Positions 8,872 to 17,627 of a stretch of 64,000 nucleotides of DNA are shown piece after piece; position 1 is the stretch's first letter; every line of letters starts with the position of its first letter. Source of the stretch: Fluviicoccus keumensis (lineage in GTDB: Bacteria; Pseudomonadota; Gammaproteobacteria; Pseudomonadales; Moraxellaceae). The stretch covers positions 124,001 through 188,000 of the forward strand of contig NZ_SHKX01000012.1 of the NCBI RefSeq assembly GCF_004217445.1, written 5' to 3'. A program made the translations under genes and the position numbers. The notes beneath the pieces are model-generated. The model saw nothing but the letters and a program-made list of their open reading frames with translations. It was not told the origin of the DNA and searched no databases.

Positions 8872-8900
8872 TTGCGATTCCGTGGCGGCAGCCGTATAAT
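8872..8900 (+). promoter_or_regulatory. Sigma70-type promoter for the FMN-binding/PepSY pair
   Basis: TTGCGA, a 17-base spacer and a consensus TATAAT. Transcription would begin near 8907, just after an upstream ATG at 8904, which argues for translation from a later ATG. Confidence 0.65.
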
Positions 8901-8921
8901 TCCATGCATTCCCTGCCGATA

Positions 8922-9443
8922 ATGAACCACCCGGTTGTCATGCCCCTGAAAAGCGCTGTTTCCCTGATGCTGGTCGGATTGCTGGCTGCGGCAGTCCCTG
9001 CCTTGGCCGCCGACCCTGCGCCTGTTTCCCGATTGTTGCCCGGCGGTGAGCAGAAAATGCTGTGGCTGACGCCCGAGCTCAAGCAGCGCGTGGAGGGGAT
9101 TCTGGGGCATGCCTATGCCGGACTGCGTGTCCGTTATTGGCAGGCGGGCGGTCGCACGGCATGGGTGCTAGACGAGGTCGGAAAGGAACAGCCGATCACG
9201 GCGGGCATCACCATTGAGCAGGGGCATATTGTCGACATGCAGGTGCTGGCTTACCGCGAAAGTCGCGGCGGCGAAGTGCAACAGCCGTTTTTTACCCGCC
9301 AGTTCAACGGCGCAACGCTGAACGGCGGCAAGGACATGCTCGATCGCCGCGTGGACGGCATTACCGGCGCAACCCTGTCGGTCAACGCCATGCAGAAAAT
9401 GGCGCGGGTGGCCTTGCTGCTCGACAGCCGCCGGTCGCCGTGA
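8922..9443 (+). CDS. Periplasmic FMN-binding domain protein (covalent flavinylation site)
   Basis: Exported flavoprotein of about 173 residues. A signal peptide ends near AAAVPALA. The C-terminal FMN_bind domain contains DGITGATLS; in NqrC/RnfG-like proteins the last Ser/Thr of this motif is esterified to FMN by ApbE. I choose ATG 8922 because the promoter's start point lies at about 8907, downstream of ATG 8904; ATG 8940 is also possible and gives a neat signal peptide. The next gene, a PepSY membrane protein, starts inside its stop codon. The pair probably moves electrons at the inner membrane; the substrate is unknown. Confidence 0.85.
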   Translation: MNHPVVMPLKSAVSLMLVGLLAAAVPALAADPAPVSRLLPGGEQKMLWLTPELKQRVEGILGHAYAGLRVRYWQAGGRTAWVLDEVGKEQPITAGITIEQGHIVDMQVLAYRESRGGEVQQPFFTRQFNGATLNGGKDMLDRRVDGITGATLSVNAMQKMARVALLLDSRRSP

Positions 9444-10153
9444 TGCCCATGAGCCGACGTTTCCACTGGCGGTTCTTCCTGCTGCGCTGGCACCGCCGTA
9501 TCGGCGTTGTGCTGGGGCTGTACCTGTTCTGGATGGTTGGCACCGGAGTGCTGTTGCATCATGCCGCCGATCTGGGACTGGACCGTCAGATGCTGGAAAG
9601 CCCGTTCTGGCTGGCTCGCTACGGTATGTCGCCGCCTCATCATTTCCGGGTCGGCGCGAAGGAGTTCGTGTTGGGCGGGCAGGGACTTGCAACCGGTACG
9701 ACCCCGTTGGGCGACTGCCGCACCCTGCTCGGAGTGGCGTCGGTTGCCGACAGCCGTGTGCTGGCGTGTGATAACCGTATCCTGTTGCTGACGCCCACGG
9801 GGGAGTTGGTGGACCAGACTGACAGCGGCCGCGGTTTGCCCGGCCCTTTCAGCGCCATGGCCACTAAGGGCAATCAGGTCTGGCTGCGACAGGTTGGAAG
9901 CGGCGCCGTGTTGGCGCTGGACCCGATGGATTTTTCTCTTCGTCCTGCCACGGAAACGCTGCCCGCCAGCGCTTGGCTGTCCCCGATTGCCGCTCCGGCG
10001 GCCCCAAGCGATGAGCGCCTGCTCCAAGACCTGCATTCCGGCCGCCTGTTAGGGAAATTCGGTCCCTGGCTGGTTGACCTGTTGGCGCTGGCCGTGCTGG
10101 TGCTGGCTGTTTCCGGTTGGGTGTTGGCAAAGAAAAGACACCATAAAGTGTGA
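9443..10153 (+). CDS. PepSY-associated membrane protein
   Basis: A protein of about 236 residues with an N-terminal transmembrane helix (RWHRRIGVVLGLYLFWMVGTG), a periplasmic central part and a C-terminal helix (PWLVDLLALAVLVLAVSGW). The RRIGVVLG...HHA arrangement is typical of PepSY-TM proteins that act as membrane electron carriers alongside FMN-binding proteins. Starts GTG 9440, ATG 9443 and ATG 9449 are all in frame; ATG 9443 shares one base with the upstream TGA, so coupling is likely. No haem motif beyond the histidines HRR and LLHH is evident. Confidence 0.78.
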   Translation: MPMSRRFHWRFFLLRWHRRIGVVLGLYLFWMVGTGVLLHHAADLGLDRQMLESPFWLARYGMSPPHHFRVGAKEFVLGGQGLATGTTPLGDCRTLLGVASVADSRVLACDNRILLLTPTGELVDQTDSGRGLPGPFSAMATKGNQVWLRQVGSGAVLALDPMDFSLRPATETLPASAWLSPIAAPAAPSDERLLQDLHSGRLLGKFGPWLVDLLALAVLVLAVSGWVLAKKRHHKV

Positions 10154-10305
10154 GAAAGCCTAAATTCCCGCCTGCTGACGCCTTGAATTCCGCAGCATAA
10201 AGCCTCATCTTTTGCGTGCCGGACAAATACCCTAGTGTTTTGCTCGGACTAATTCCACGCCGAGGCGCATCGCGCTTCCTGAAAAATACTCACAAGGAGT
10301 TCAAC

Positions 10306-10908
10306 ATGGCCGTTCTCGTTGGCAAACCCGCTCCGGACTTTACCGTTCCCGCCGTCCTCGGCAATGGCGAAATCGTTGAAAGCTATAACCTGGCCGCCGC
10401 CATCAAGGGCAAATACGCCCTGGTGTTTTTCTACCCGCTGGACTTCACCTTCGTTTGCCCGTCCGAACTGATCGCGCTCGATCACCGCATTCCGGATTTC
10501 CAGGCCCGCAACGTGGAAGTGGTGGGCGTGTCCATCGACTCGCACTTCACCCACAACGCCTGGCGCAACACGCCGGTGAACGAAGGCGGCATCGGCCCGG
10601 TCAAGTACACGCTGGCGGCCGACATCAAGCATGAAATCTGCCAGGCCTATGATGTCGAAGCCGATGGCGGCGTGGCTTTCCGCGGCGCGTTCATCATCGA
10701 CAAGAACGGCATCGTGCGTTCGCAGATCGTCAACGACCTGCCGCTGGGCCGCAACATGGAAGAACTGCTGCGTCTGGTGGACGCCCTGCAATTCACCGAA
10801 GAGCATGGCGAAGTCTGCCCGGCCAACTGGAAGAAGGGTGACACCGGCATGACGGCTTCTCCGGAAGGCGTCGCCGCCTACCTGTCCGCCAACGCTGACA
10901 AGCTGTAA
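10306..10908 (+). CDS. 2-Cys peroxiredoxin (AhpC/Prx1 type)
   Basis: Cytoplasmic thiol peroxidase reducing H2O2 and organic peroxides. The 200-residue protein has the peroxidatic cysteine in FTFVCPSE (C51) and the resolving cysteine in EVCPANW (C171), plus FYPLDFTF and the GGIGPVKYTL segment typical of Prx1. ATG 10306 follows a strong AAGGAG at 10294-10299; the frame is open upstream to 10216 but that part is not Prx. It is directly upstream of the Fe-SOD gene, so the two form an oxidative-defence pair, with a hairpin between them. Confidence 0.95.
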   Translation: MAVLVGKPAPDFTVPAVLGNGEIVESYNLAAAIKGKYALVFFYPLDFTFVCPSELIALDHRIPDFQARNVEVVGVSIDSHFTHNAWRNTPVNEGGIGPVKYTLAADIKHEICQAYDVEADGGVAFRGAFIIDKNGIVRSQIVNDLPLGRNMEELLRLVDALQFTEEHGEVCPANWKKGDTGMTASPEGVAAYLSANADKL

Positions 10909-10919
10909 TTGATTCACCG

Positions 10920-10941
10920 CGGCCGGAAGCGTTTCCGGCCG
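10920..10941 (+). terminator. Hairpin between peroxiredoxin and sodB
   Basis: CGGCCGGAA and TTCCGGCCG pair around a 4-base loop, starting 12 bases after the peroxiredoxin stop. The following GTGTTCTTT is a poor U tract, so it may attenuate rather than stop transcription. Confidence 0.5.
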
Positions 10942-10979
10942 TGTTCTTTACCCCCGAACAGACCAACTGGAGTTGCATC

Positions 10980-11579
10980 ATGGCCTTTGAACTGCCGGCC
11001 CTGCCGTATGACCGTACCGCCCTCGAGCCGCATATTACCGGCGAAACCATTGACTACCACCACGGCAAGCACCACAACGCCTATGTGGTCAACCTGAACA
11101 ACCTGACCAAGGACACCGATCTGGCGTCCAAGTCGCTGGAAGAAGTGATCAAGCTGTCCGCCGGTGACGCTTCCAAGGTCGGCATCTTCAACAACGCCGC
11201 CCAGATCTGGAACCATACCTTCTACTGGCACTGCATGAAGCCGAACGGCGGCGGCAAGCCGACCGGCGCCATCGCCGCCAAGATTGACGCCGATTTCGGC
11301 AGCTACGAGAAGTTTGTCGAGCTGTTCACCGCCGCCGCCACCACCCAGTTCGGTTCCGGCTGGGCCTGGCTGGTGCTGGGCGCCGACGGCAAGCTGGCTG
11401 TCACCAAGACCGCCAACGCCGACCTGCCGATGGCCCACGGCCAGAAGGCGCTGCTGACCATCGACGTGTGGGAGCATGCCTACTACATCGATTTCCGCAA
11501 CCTGCGTCCGAAGTACATCGGCACTTTCCTGGAAAGCCTGGTGAACTGGGATTTCGTGAACGCCAATCTGGCGGGCTGA
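10980..11579 (+). CDS. sodB: Superoxide dismutase, iron type
   Basis: Cytoplasmic enzyme converting superoxide to H2O2, which the upstream peroxiredoxin can remove. The 199-residue sequence shows the metal ligands H27 (DYHHGKHH), H74 (IWNHTFYW) and the Asp/His pair in DVWEHAYYID. AAQIWNHTFYW and GSGWAW are typical of Fe rather than Mn enzymes. ATG 10980 follows TGGAG at 10968-10972. A strong terminator follows. Confidence 0.97.
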   Translation: MAFELPALPYDRTALEPHITGETIDYHHGKHHNAYVVNLNNLTKDTDLASKSLEEVIKLSAGDASKVGIFNNAAQIWNHTFYWHCMKPNGGGKPTGAIAAKIDADFGSYEKFVELFTAAATTQFGSGWAWLVLGADGKLAVTKTANADLPMAHGQKALLTIDVWEHAYYIDFRNLRPKYIGTFLESLVNWDFVNANLAG

Positions 11580-11601
11580 TATCCGGCGGTTGTGAACAAG
11601 C

Positions 11602-11634
11602 CAAAGGGCAGGGTAAAACCTGCCCTTTGCTTTT
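11602..11634. terminator. Terminator between sodB and the convergent GNAT gene
   Basis: Perfect 11-bp stem CAAAGGGCAGG / CCTGCCCTTTG at 11602-11612 and 11619-11629, followed by CTTTT on the plus strand. Confidence 0.85.
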
Positions 11635-11640
11635 GGGGCG

Positions 11641-12096
11641 TCAGGCGGGGTTTTCGCCCTGATAGGTGTAGATCAGCCATGGTTTGTGCGCCGTGTTCAG
11701 TGCGTTGTACAGGCGTTGGGCGGTGGTGTTGTCGGTGGCGGTGGTCCATTGCAGGCGGATGGCCCCGTGGCGGCGGACATAGTCGTGACAGTGGACAATC
11801 AGCGCCTTGCCGATGCCCCGGCCCCGGTGGCCGGGCAAGGTGAACAGGTCGTTCAGGATGCCGACCTTGGCGGCGGCGGTGGACGAAAAGCAGAAGTAGG
11901 CCGTGGCAAAGCCAATGGCCGTGCCGTCATCCCCGCGATAGAGGAACAGGCAGCCGAACGGATCGTCCAGGCCGAAGCGGGAAAAGAAGCTCCGGTTGTG
12001 TTCATCGGAAATATTGGTGACTTGATAAAACTCTTGATACTGACGGATCAGCGGCAAGACTTCATCGAGGTTTTGCGCGTTGACGGCCTCAATCAT
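11641..12096 (-). CDS. GNAT family N-acetyltransferase
   Basis: A 151-residue protein with the acetyl-CoA binding signature LNDLFTLPGHRGRGIGKAL (motif A, R/Q-x-x-G-x-G/A) and a C-terminal LYNAL helix typical of GNATs. The acceptor is unknown. Its ATG overlaps the stop of the upstream cold-shock-domain gene by ATGA, so the two are co-translated. It ends just before the shared terminator with sodB. Confidence 0.88.
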   Translation of the reverse strand: MIEAVNAQNLDEVLPLIRQYQEFYQVTNISDEHNRSFFSRFGLDDPFGCLFLYRGDDGTAIGFATAYFCFSSTAAAKVGILNDLFTLPGHRGRGIGKALIVHCHDYVRRHGAIRLQWTTATDNTTAQRLYNALNTAHKPWLIYTYQGENPA

Positions 12097-12578
12097 GGGG
12101 CGGTGTCCTTGTGGTCTGTTTTGGCGTCCGAGGCCAGCAACTTTTTAAGCAGCAATCGGATTTTTTCCTTCCATTGATCGACCGTGGATATTTCGGTTCC
12201 GCGTAGGTCCGACACGGCTGGGGCGGGCTCCGGATCTTTGTGAGCGAACAGGTAAAAGCCGAAAGCGGCCACGATACTGATCACGATGATGGCGGGTATT
12301 CCCGTCCGTTTCTGCTTGGCCAGCGGCGGCGGTAACTGACCGGCAAACACGTCCAGCACCGGTGGCGTGGCATGTTCGGGCCGGGTGACCGATTTGGCGC
12401 AGGGCAGCCCGTCCGGGCCGGTGGCGGTTTCGAACAGCAACTCCTCGCCCAGTCGGGGATTCATGCCCTTGGGAAAGTCCGCCCGGGTGACCGTGAACGT
12501 GTGATGGCCATGAACCGGGGTGATGATGCCGGTGCCTGACCGGCTGTCCCATTGCGACAGCGTGCCTTCCATTTTCAT
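12093..12578 (-). CDS. Cold-shock-like domain membrane protein
   Basis: A 161-residue protein. Residues 1-70 resemble an OB-fold cold-shock domain (MEGTLSQWDSRSGTGIITP, then HHTFTVTRADF), but the RNP aromatic motifs of true CspA are weak. Residues about 90-111 form one transmembrane helix (IPAIIVISIVAAFGFYLF) and the tail is a short basic amphipathic segment (WKEKIRLLLKKLL). Related CSD-plus-membrane proteins exist (often with DUF1294), but the C-terminus here is different. ATG 12578 and 12572 are both possible. Operon with the downstream acetyltransferase. Confidence 0.7.
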   Translation of the reverse strand: MKMEGTLSQWDSRSGTGIITPVHGHHTFTVTRADFPKGMNPRLGEELLFETATGPDGLPCAKSVTRPEHATPPVLDVFAGQLPPPLAKQKRTGIPAIIVISIVAAFGFYLFAHKDPEPAPAVSDLRGTEISTVDQWKEKIRLLLKKLLASDAKTDHKDTAP

Positions 12579-12617
12579 GTGACAAATCCGGATGTGCGGC
12601 CGGACCAGGGTCCGGGC

Positions 12618-12642
12618 AAAAGAAAGTCCGGCATGACCGGAC
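12618..12642 (-). terminator. Terminator of the RND efflux operon
   Basis: On the minus strand GTCCGG, a 5-base loop, CCGGAC, then TTTCTTTT. It lies about 85 bases past the RND pump stop and just ahead of the cold-shock-domain gene. Confidence 0.6.
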
Positions 12643-12726
12643 GAGTCGGAAGGGGATTCTGATACGGTAACTCCGGCGATTCAAGCCGGTTCAGGGGAAG
12701 TGGACATTCCTTGTCCGTTTGAGACT

Positions 12727-15700
12727 TCAGACAGCCGTCTCGTCCTTTTTGACCTTGAAGAAGATTGCGTACAGTGCGGGCAGGCTCAGCAGCGTGAGGG
12801 CGGTGGCCACGATCAGGCCACCCATGATGGCGCAGGCCATCGGTCCCCAGAACACGCTTTCCAGCAGTGGGATCATCGCCAGCACCGCCGCCGCCGCCGT
12901 CAGCATGATCGGGCGGAAACGACGCACCGCCGCCTCGACAATGGCCGTCCAGCGATCCACCCCCACCGCAATATCCTGCTCGATCTGGTCGATGAGGATG
13001 ACCGAGTTGCGGATGATCATGCCGTTCAGCGCGATGATGCCCAGCATCGCCACGAAGCCCATGGGCCGTCCCAGCAACAGCATCATCAGCGCTGCGCCAA
13101 TGATGCCCAGCGGACCGGTGAGGAACACCAGCAGCGCGCGCGGGAAACTGCGCAGTTGCAGCATCAGCAGCGTGAAGATGATGAACAGCATCAGCGGCAC
13201 ATTGGCGGCGATGGAGTCCGAGCCTTTTTTCGATTCCGCCACGGTGCCCGCCAGTTCGATGCGGTAGCCTGGCGGGAGTTTCGCCCGCAACTTCTCCAGC
13301 TGTTGGTCCACCCGCAGGGCCACGGTTGATCCTTGCACGCCTTCCATCACATCTGCCTGCACGGTGATGGTGAACTGCCGGTTCTGCCGCCACACCACGC
13401 CCGGCTCCCACGCAAACACCGGCCGGGCAATCTGCGAAAACGGAATGTAGGTGCCGCTCGCGGTAGGCAGGTACGCGCCGGTCAGCGCCGACATGGTGTC
13501 GCGCTCGGCTTTCGGCTGGCGCAGCATGATGGCGATCTGGTCATTGTTCTCGCGGTACTGGCCGATGGGCAGGCCCGAGAGGATGGTCTGACCGGCGGTG
13601 GCCACGGTTTCGGTGCTGACGCCGAGGGCGCGGGCGCGGTTCTGGTCAATGTCCAGATGCAGCGCCTTGATCTGCTCGGCCCAGTTGTCGTTGACGCCCC
13701 GGGCGGCGGGATCGGCCTTGACGACGGCGCGAACCTGGTCGGCAATGTTGCGCAGCTGCTTCGGATCTTCACCGGCCACCAGGAACATCACCGGGTAAGG
13801 TACGGGAGGACCGTTCGGCAGCATTCGCACCCGCGACCGCGCTTCCGGGAATTCCTGATGCAGGTATTCCGGCAGGGTCTTGCGGATGCGTTCGCGCGCT
13901 TCCAGCGACGGCGGCACCAGGATCATCTGCGACACGTTGTTCTGCGGGAAAATCTGGTCCAGCGGCAGGTAGAAGCGCGGTGCGCCCTGGCCGACGAAGG
14001 TGGTGATGTTGCCTGCGTCCGGCATCGTCATCAGCTTCTGTTCCACCCGCTTGGCCAGCGTTTCACTGGCGTCAAACGAGGAACCTTCCGGCAGCCACAG
14101 TTCCACCAGCAGTTCCGGACGGTTTGAATCCGGGAAGAATTGCTGTTCCACCTTGCTCATACCGACCATGCCCAGCGCCAGCGCGCCCAGCGTCGCCGCC
14201 AGCGTCAGCCAGCGGTGGCTGACGCACCAGTTGACCGTGCGCCGCACCAGCACCGAGAAGCCGCTGTCGTACACTTCCTTGATCTCGCCGGTGGCGTTGG
14301 GATGCGTGCGCAGCAGCCGGTAGCCCAGGAAGGGCACGAAATAGACCGAGACGAACCACGATACCAGCAGCGCCGTGGTGGTCACGGCGAAGATGGCGAA
14401 GGTGTATTCACCGGTAGCGGAATTGGCGAGGCCGATCGGCAGGAAGCCGGCGGCGGTGATCAGCGTGCCGGTCAGCATCGGCATGGCGGTGGTGTCGTAG
14501 GCGAAGGTGCTGGCGCGCAGACGGTCGTAGCCTTCTTCCAGCTTCCGCACCATCATCTCGACAATGATGATGGCGTCATCCACCAGCAGGCCCAGCGCGA
14601 TGATCAGCGAACCCAGCGAAATCTTGTGCAGGTCGATGCCCCAGCGTTCCATGATCAGGAAGGTGATGGCAAGCACCGAGGGAATGGACAGCGCCACCAC
14701 CAGACCCGGCCGCATGTCGATGCGGAAAGGCTTGGTATGGATGCCCAGCGCCACGAAGCTGACCGCCAGCACGATCACCAGCGCTTCCGCCAGCACCCGC
14801 AGGAACTCGCGCACCGAGGAGGCTACCGACTTCGGCTGGTCCTGCACCTGCGTCAGCTCGATGCCGGCGGGCAGGTCGGCGCGCAGCTTGTCGCTGGCGA
14901 CGGCCAGGTTCTTGCCCAGCTGGATGATGTCGCCGCCCTTGGTCATGGAAATGCCGATGCCGATGACCTGATGACCGTTCTGGCGCATGCGCGGCGAGGG
15001 CGGATCTTCATAACCGCGATTGACAGTGGCCAGATCGCCCAGCCGGAAGGTGCGGCCGTTGAAACGCAGCGGCAAGGCTTTCAGGTCTTCCACGCGGTCG
15101 AACTGGCCGCTGATGCGGATCTGGATGTCATCGCCCGGCGTGCGCAGTACCCCGGCATATTCGACCGCGTTCTGCTGGTTGATGGCGTTGATCACCTGGC
15201 GCATGTCCAGGTTCATGCTGGCCAGTTTCTTCTGTGACACGTCGATGTAGATGCGTTCCTTCTGCACCCCGTATTGCTCGACCTTGGCCACGCCCGGCAC
15301 GCGCAGCAGATCTTGCTGGACGCGGTCGGCGTAGTCCTTCAGTTCGGCATAGCTGAAGCCGTCGGCGCTGAGGGTATAGATCACGCCGAAGACATCACCG
15401 AAGTCGTCGTTATAGAACGGCCCCTGCACGCCTTGCGGCAGCTGGGCGCGCATGTCGCCGGTCTTCTTGCGCACGCTGTACCACAGGTTCGGCACTTCAT
15501 GCGGCGGGGTGGAGTCGCGGACTTCCACGAAAATGGTGGTTTCGCCGGGCTTGGAATAGCTGCGGATGCGGTACATGTACGGCACTTCCTGCAGCGTCTT
15601 TTCCAGCGGATCGGCCACTTGTTCCGACATCTGCATGGCGGTAGCGCCGGGCCAAAAGGCGCGGACGACCATCATGCGGAAGGTGAAGGGTGGGTCTTCA

Positions 15701-15831
15701 TCCTGGCCCAGCTGGAAGTAGGACGCCACACCGGCCAGCAGCATCACGATCAGCAGGTACATGGTGATGGCCGGATTCTGGATGGCGATCCGGGAAATGT
15801 TGAAACGGGATTCTTGCTCAGGTGCGCTCAT
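12727..15831 (-). CDS. RND efflux transporter, inner-membrane permease
   Basis: Proton-driven drug exporter of the HAE-type RND family, 1034 residues, with the standard two six-helix repeats and large periplasmic loops. GLLVDDAIIIVEMM contains the paired aspartates of the proton relay; the N-terminus (FNISRIAIQNPAITMYL) and GPLGIIGAALMML repeat are typical. The sequence style (GATAMQMSEQVADPLEKTLQ) is closer to the TriC/MexK-like branch than to AcrB. The adaptor gene lies 18 bases upstream, with the TetR regulator before it. No outer-membrane channel gene is in the operon, so it must borrow a TolC/OprM-type protein. Confidence 0.95.
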   Translation of the reverse strand: MSAPEQESRFNISRIAIQNPAITMYLLIVMLLAGVASYFQLGQDEDPPFTFRMMVVRAFWPGATAMQMSEQVADPLEKTLQEVPYMYRIRSYSKPGETTIFVEVRDSTPPHEVPNLWYSVRKKTGDMRAQLPQGVQGPFYNDDFGDVFGVIYTLSADGFSYAELKDYADRVQQDLLRVPGVAKVEQYGVQKERIYIDVSQKKLASMNLDMRQVINAINQQNAVEYAGVLRTPGDDIQIRISGQFDRVEDLKALPLRFNGRTFRLGDLATVNRGYEDPPSPRMRQNGHQVIGIGISMTKGGDIIQLGKNLAVASDKLRADLPAGIELTQVQDQPKSVASSVREFLRVLAEALVIVLAVSFVALGIHTKPFRIDMRPGLVVALSIPSVLAITFLIMERWGIDLHKISLGSLIIALGLLVDDAIIIVEMMVRKLEEGYDRLRASTFAYDTTAMPMLTGTLITAAGFLPIGLANSATGEYTFAIFAVTTTALLVSWFVSVYFVPFLGYRLLRTHPNATGEIKEVYDSGFSVLVRRTVNWCVSHRWLTLAATLGALALGMVGMSKVEQQFFPDSNRPELLVELWLPEGSSFDASETLAKRVEQKLMTMPDAGNITTFVGQGAPRFYLPLDQIFPQNNVSQMILVPPSLEARERIRKTLPEYLHQEFPEARSRVRMLPNGPPVPYPVMFLVAGEDPKQLRNIADQVRAVVKADPAARGVNDNWAEQIKALHLDIDQNRARALGVSTETVATAGQTILSGLPIGQYRENNDQIAIMLRQPKAERDTMSALTGAYLPTASGTYIPFSQIARPVFAWEPGVVWRQNRQFTITVQADVMEGVQGSTVALRVDQQLEKLRAKLPPGYRIELAGTVAESKKGSDSIAANVPLMLFIIFTLLMLQLRSFPRALLVFLTGPLGIIGAALMMLLLGRPMGFVAMLGIIALNGMIIRNSVILIDQIEQDIAVGVDRWTAIVEAAVRRFRPIMLTAAAAVLAMIPLLESVFWGPMACAIMGGLIVATALTLLSLPALYAIFFKVKKDETAV

Positions 15832-15849
15832 GACTGTCTCCCGGCCCGA

Positions 15850-16935
15850 TCAACGGGCGGCCTCGCCCAGCGGCCGCACCACCTGGCCTTCGCTGAGCAC
15901 ATGCACCCCGGCGGTGACGATCTTCGCTCCCGGCTGGATGCCTCCTACCAGCACATCATTGCCGTCGATGCCCACCACCTGGACCGGCACACCGTGCAGC
16001 TTGCCGCTGGCCGGATCGAATTGCCAGACCTTGCTGGCGCTGTGATCACCCACCAGCGCCGTGGTCGGCAGGCGGATGCCGCCCTGTTGCGACGGCAGCG
16101 GAATGGTCAGCGTCGCGGACTGGCCCAGCGCCAGCGCTGATTCCGGCGCATCCAGGCTGTAGCGGGCGCGGAAGGTGCGCGTGACCGGATCGGCCACCGC
16201 CGACAGCTCGCGCAGAGTGGCGGCATACTGTTTCTGCGGCTGCGCCCACAAGGCGGCAGTCGCGCCCGGCAGGCGGGCGGCCTTGGTGCGGTCTTCCGGG
16301 AACTCCACGGCAATGTCGCGCGCGCCGTCCTGCGCCAGGCTCACCACCGGTTGCCCGGCGGCCACCACCTGTCCCGCATCGGCATGCAACTGGGTAATCA
16401 CGCCATCGGCGTCGGCGCGCAGGATGGCGTCCTCCACACGGTTGGTTTCCAATGAGGACTGGCTTTGCAGGCTCTTCAACCGCGCCTCGGCGGCCGTGAC
16501 GGCCACCCGCTTGCGGTCCAGATCGAGATCGGACACGAACTGCTGGCTGCGCAACTCCTGAAAGCGCTTGTACTCGGCGCGGGCCAGGTCGAGGTCGGCC
16601 TTGGCGGCATCCACTTGCGAGGCGGCCGCGCTGCTGGCCAGCGTATAGTCGCGCGGGTCGAGGCGCGCCAGCACCTCGCCCTTGCGCACGCGCTGACCGG
16701 CTTCCACCTGACGGCTGATGATCTTGCCCGCCACCCGGAAGCCCAGCGGCGACTCGACCCGGGCGCGGATTTCTCCGGCCAGCTCGACGCGGCCCTGCGT
16801 GGCCCCGGCATCGACGGTCATCAACTTGACGGGGCGGGGCTTTTCCACCGGCGCGGGCGGCTTGCTGCAGCCAGACAGGATCAGGGCGGAGCCCAGCAGC
16901 AGGGGCATGGCGGCATATCGGAAATGAGGTTGCAT
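15850..16935 (-). CDS. RND efflux periplasmic adaptor, lipoprotein
   Basis: Membrane fusion protein of 361 residues linking the RND pump to an outer-membrane channel. ATG 16935 gives a lipoprotein signal peptide ending in the lipobox LILSGC. The barrel-sandwich segment (VEAGQRVRKGEVLARLDPRDY) and a coiled-coil hairpin (residues about 90-160) follow, and the beta-barrel and membrane-proximal domains complete the fold. The open frame extends upstream to 17046, but that overlaps tetR and is not protein-like. Ribosome binding site GGAG precedes the ATG by about 7 bases. Confidence 0.94.
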   Translation of the reverse strand: MQPHFRYAAMPLLLGSALILSGCSKPPAPVEKPRPVKLMTVDAGATQGRVELAGEIRARVESPLGFRVAGKIISRQVEAGQRVRKGEVLARLDPRDYTLASSAAASQVDAAKADLDLARAEYKRFQELRSQQFVSDLDLDRKRVAVTAAEARLKSLQSQSSLETNRVEDAILRADADGVITQLHADAGQVVAAGQPVVSLAQDGARDIAVEFPEDRTKAARLPGATAALWAQPQKQYAATLRELSAVADPVTRTFRARYSLDAPESALALGQSATLTIPLPSQQGGIRLPTTALVGDHSASKVWQFDPASGKLHGVPVQVVGIDGNDVLVGGIQPGAKIVTAGVHVLSEGQVVRPLGEAAR

Positions 16936-16936
16936 G

Positions 16937-17605
16937 TCAGGACTCCGGAACGGATGGAGGACGGCGGGCGAATCCGGCGAACAGCGCCTCGACCATGTTG
17001 TCGATGAAGGCGGAGACGGTTTCCGGGGTGGCCAGATGGGGGGCAAGTTCCGTTTGCAGTACGCCGGGAATGACCAGTGAGCGCAGGAAGCCCATCACCA
17101 GCACATCCCGGTATACCGGGGGAAAGGGGTTGAAGTGGCCGTCAGCCACGGCCTGCTGGAACAGCACATCCAGCCGTTGCAGGTAGGGACGCATATAAGT
17201 GGAACGCATGTAGTCGCCGCGCTCGTTGGTGGTCTCGCCTTCGCGGAACATGAACTCGACGGCGTAGGGTTCAGCCAATACCAATTTGAGTGAGCGCGGC
17301 AGGTTCTGGCGGATGGCGGCGGCGGCGTCACGGTCGCGGGCCAGTTCCTCCAGCGTCAGGTACAGGCGCTGCATCAGGGGGGCGATTACCTGGTCCGCGG
17401 CTTCCTGCCACAGTTCCTGTTTGCTGCCGAAGTGGTGGTGCAGCAGGCTGTCGCTGACGCCGCAGTGCGCGGCCAGCTGGCGCAGTGACACGCCGTCAAA
17501 GCCATGCACGGCAAAGGCGTTGAAGGCCCGCCGCACGATCTGGTCGCGGGACATGGCGCTGTCGGAGCGGGCGGGGCGGCCGCGCTGGCGGATGGGGGCG
17601 TTCAT
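16937..17605 (-). CDS. TetR family repressor of the efflux operon
   Basis: A 222-residue regulator. Residues 15-65 form the TetR helix-turn-helix (GFDGVSLRQLAAHCGVSDSL then HHHFGSKQELW). The C-terminal ligand domain fits the CerR/AefR-type group. It is the first gene of the tetR-adaptor-pump operon, with only one base before the adaptor ATG. A perfect 10-bp palindrome 23 bases upstream of its ATG is its probable operator, which implies autoregulation of the whole operon. Confidence 0.93.
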   Translation of the reverse strand: MNAPIRQRGRPARSDSAMSRDQIVRRAFNAFAVHGFDGVSLRQLAAHCGVSDSLLHHHFGSKQELWQEAADQVIAPLMQRLYLTLEELARDRDAAAAIRQNLPRSLKLVLAEPYAVEFMFREGETTNERGDYMRSTYMRPYLQRLDVLFQQAVADGHFNPFPPVYRDVLVMGFLRSLVIPGVLQTELAPHLATPETVSAFIDNMVEALFAGFARRPPSVPES

Positions 17606-17627
17606 GATTGGGGTGCGTGTCGTCCGG

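Larger units (their letters stand above)
8568..8921. other. Divergent intergenic region with two promoters and a hairpin
   Basis: A 354-bp non-coding stretch that is more AT-rich than its flanks. It holds a promoter candidate on each strand (8666-8694 minus, 8872-8900 plus) and a perfect 9-bp hairpin at 8730-8752. No ORF is supported. Confidence 0.7.

Noticed and set aside
8821..8880. Fur box near the FMN-binding gene promoter
   Set aside because: The AT-rich stretch matches the hexamer consensus only partly; not enough for a call.
14140..15237. 365-codon plus-strand ORF opposite the RND pump
   Set aside because: Highly repetitive H/R/Q/G composition typical of shadow frames in GC-rich genes.
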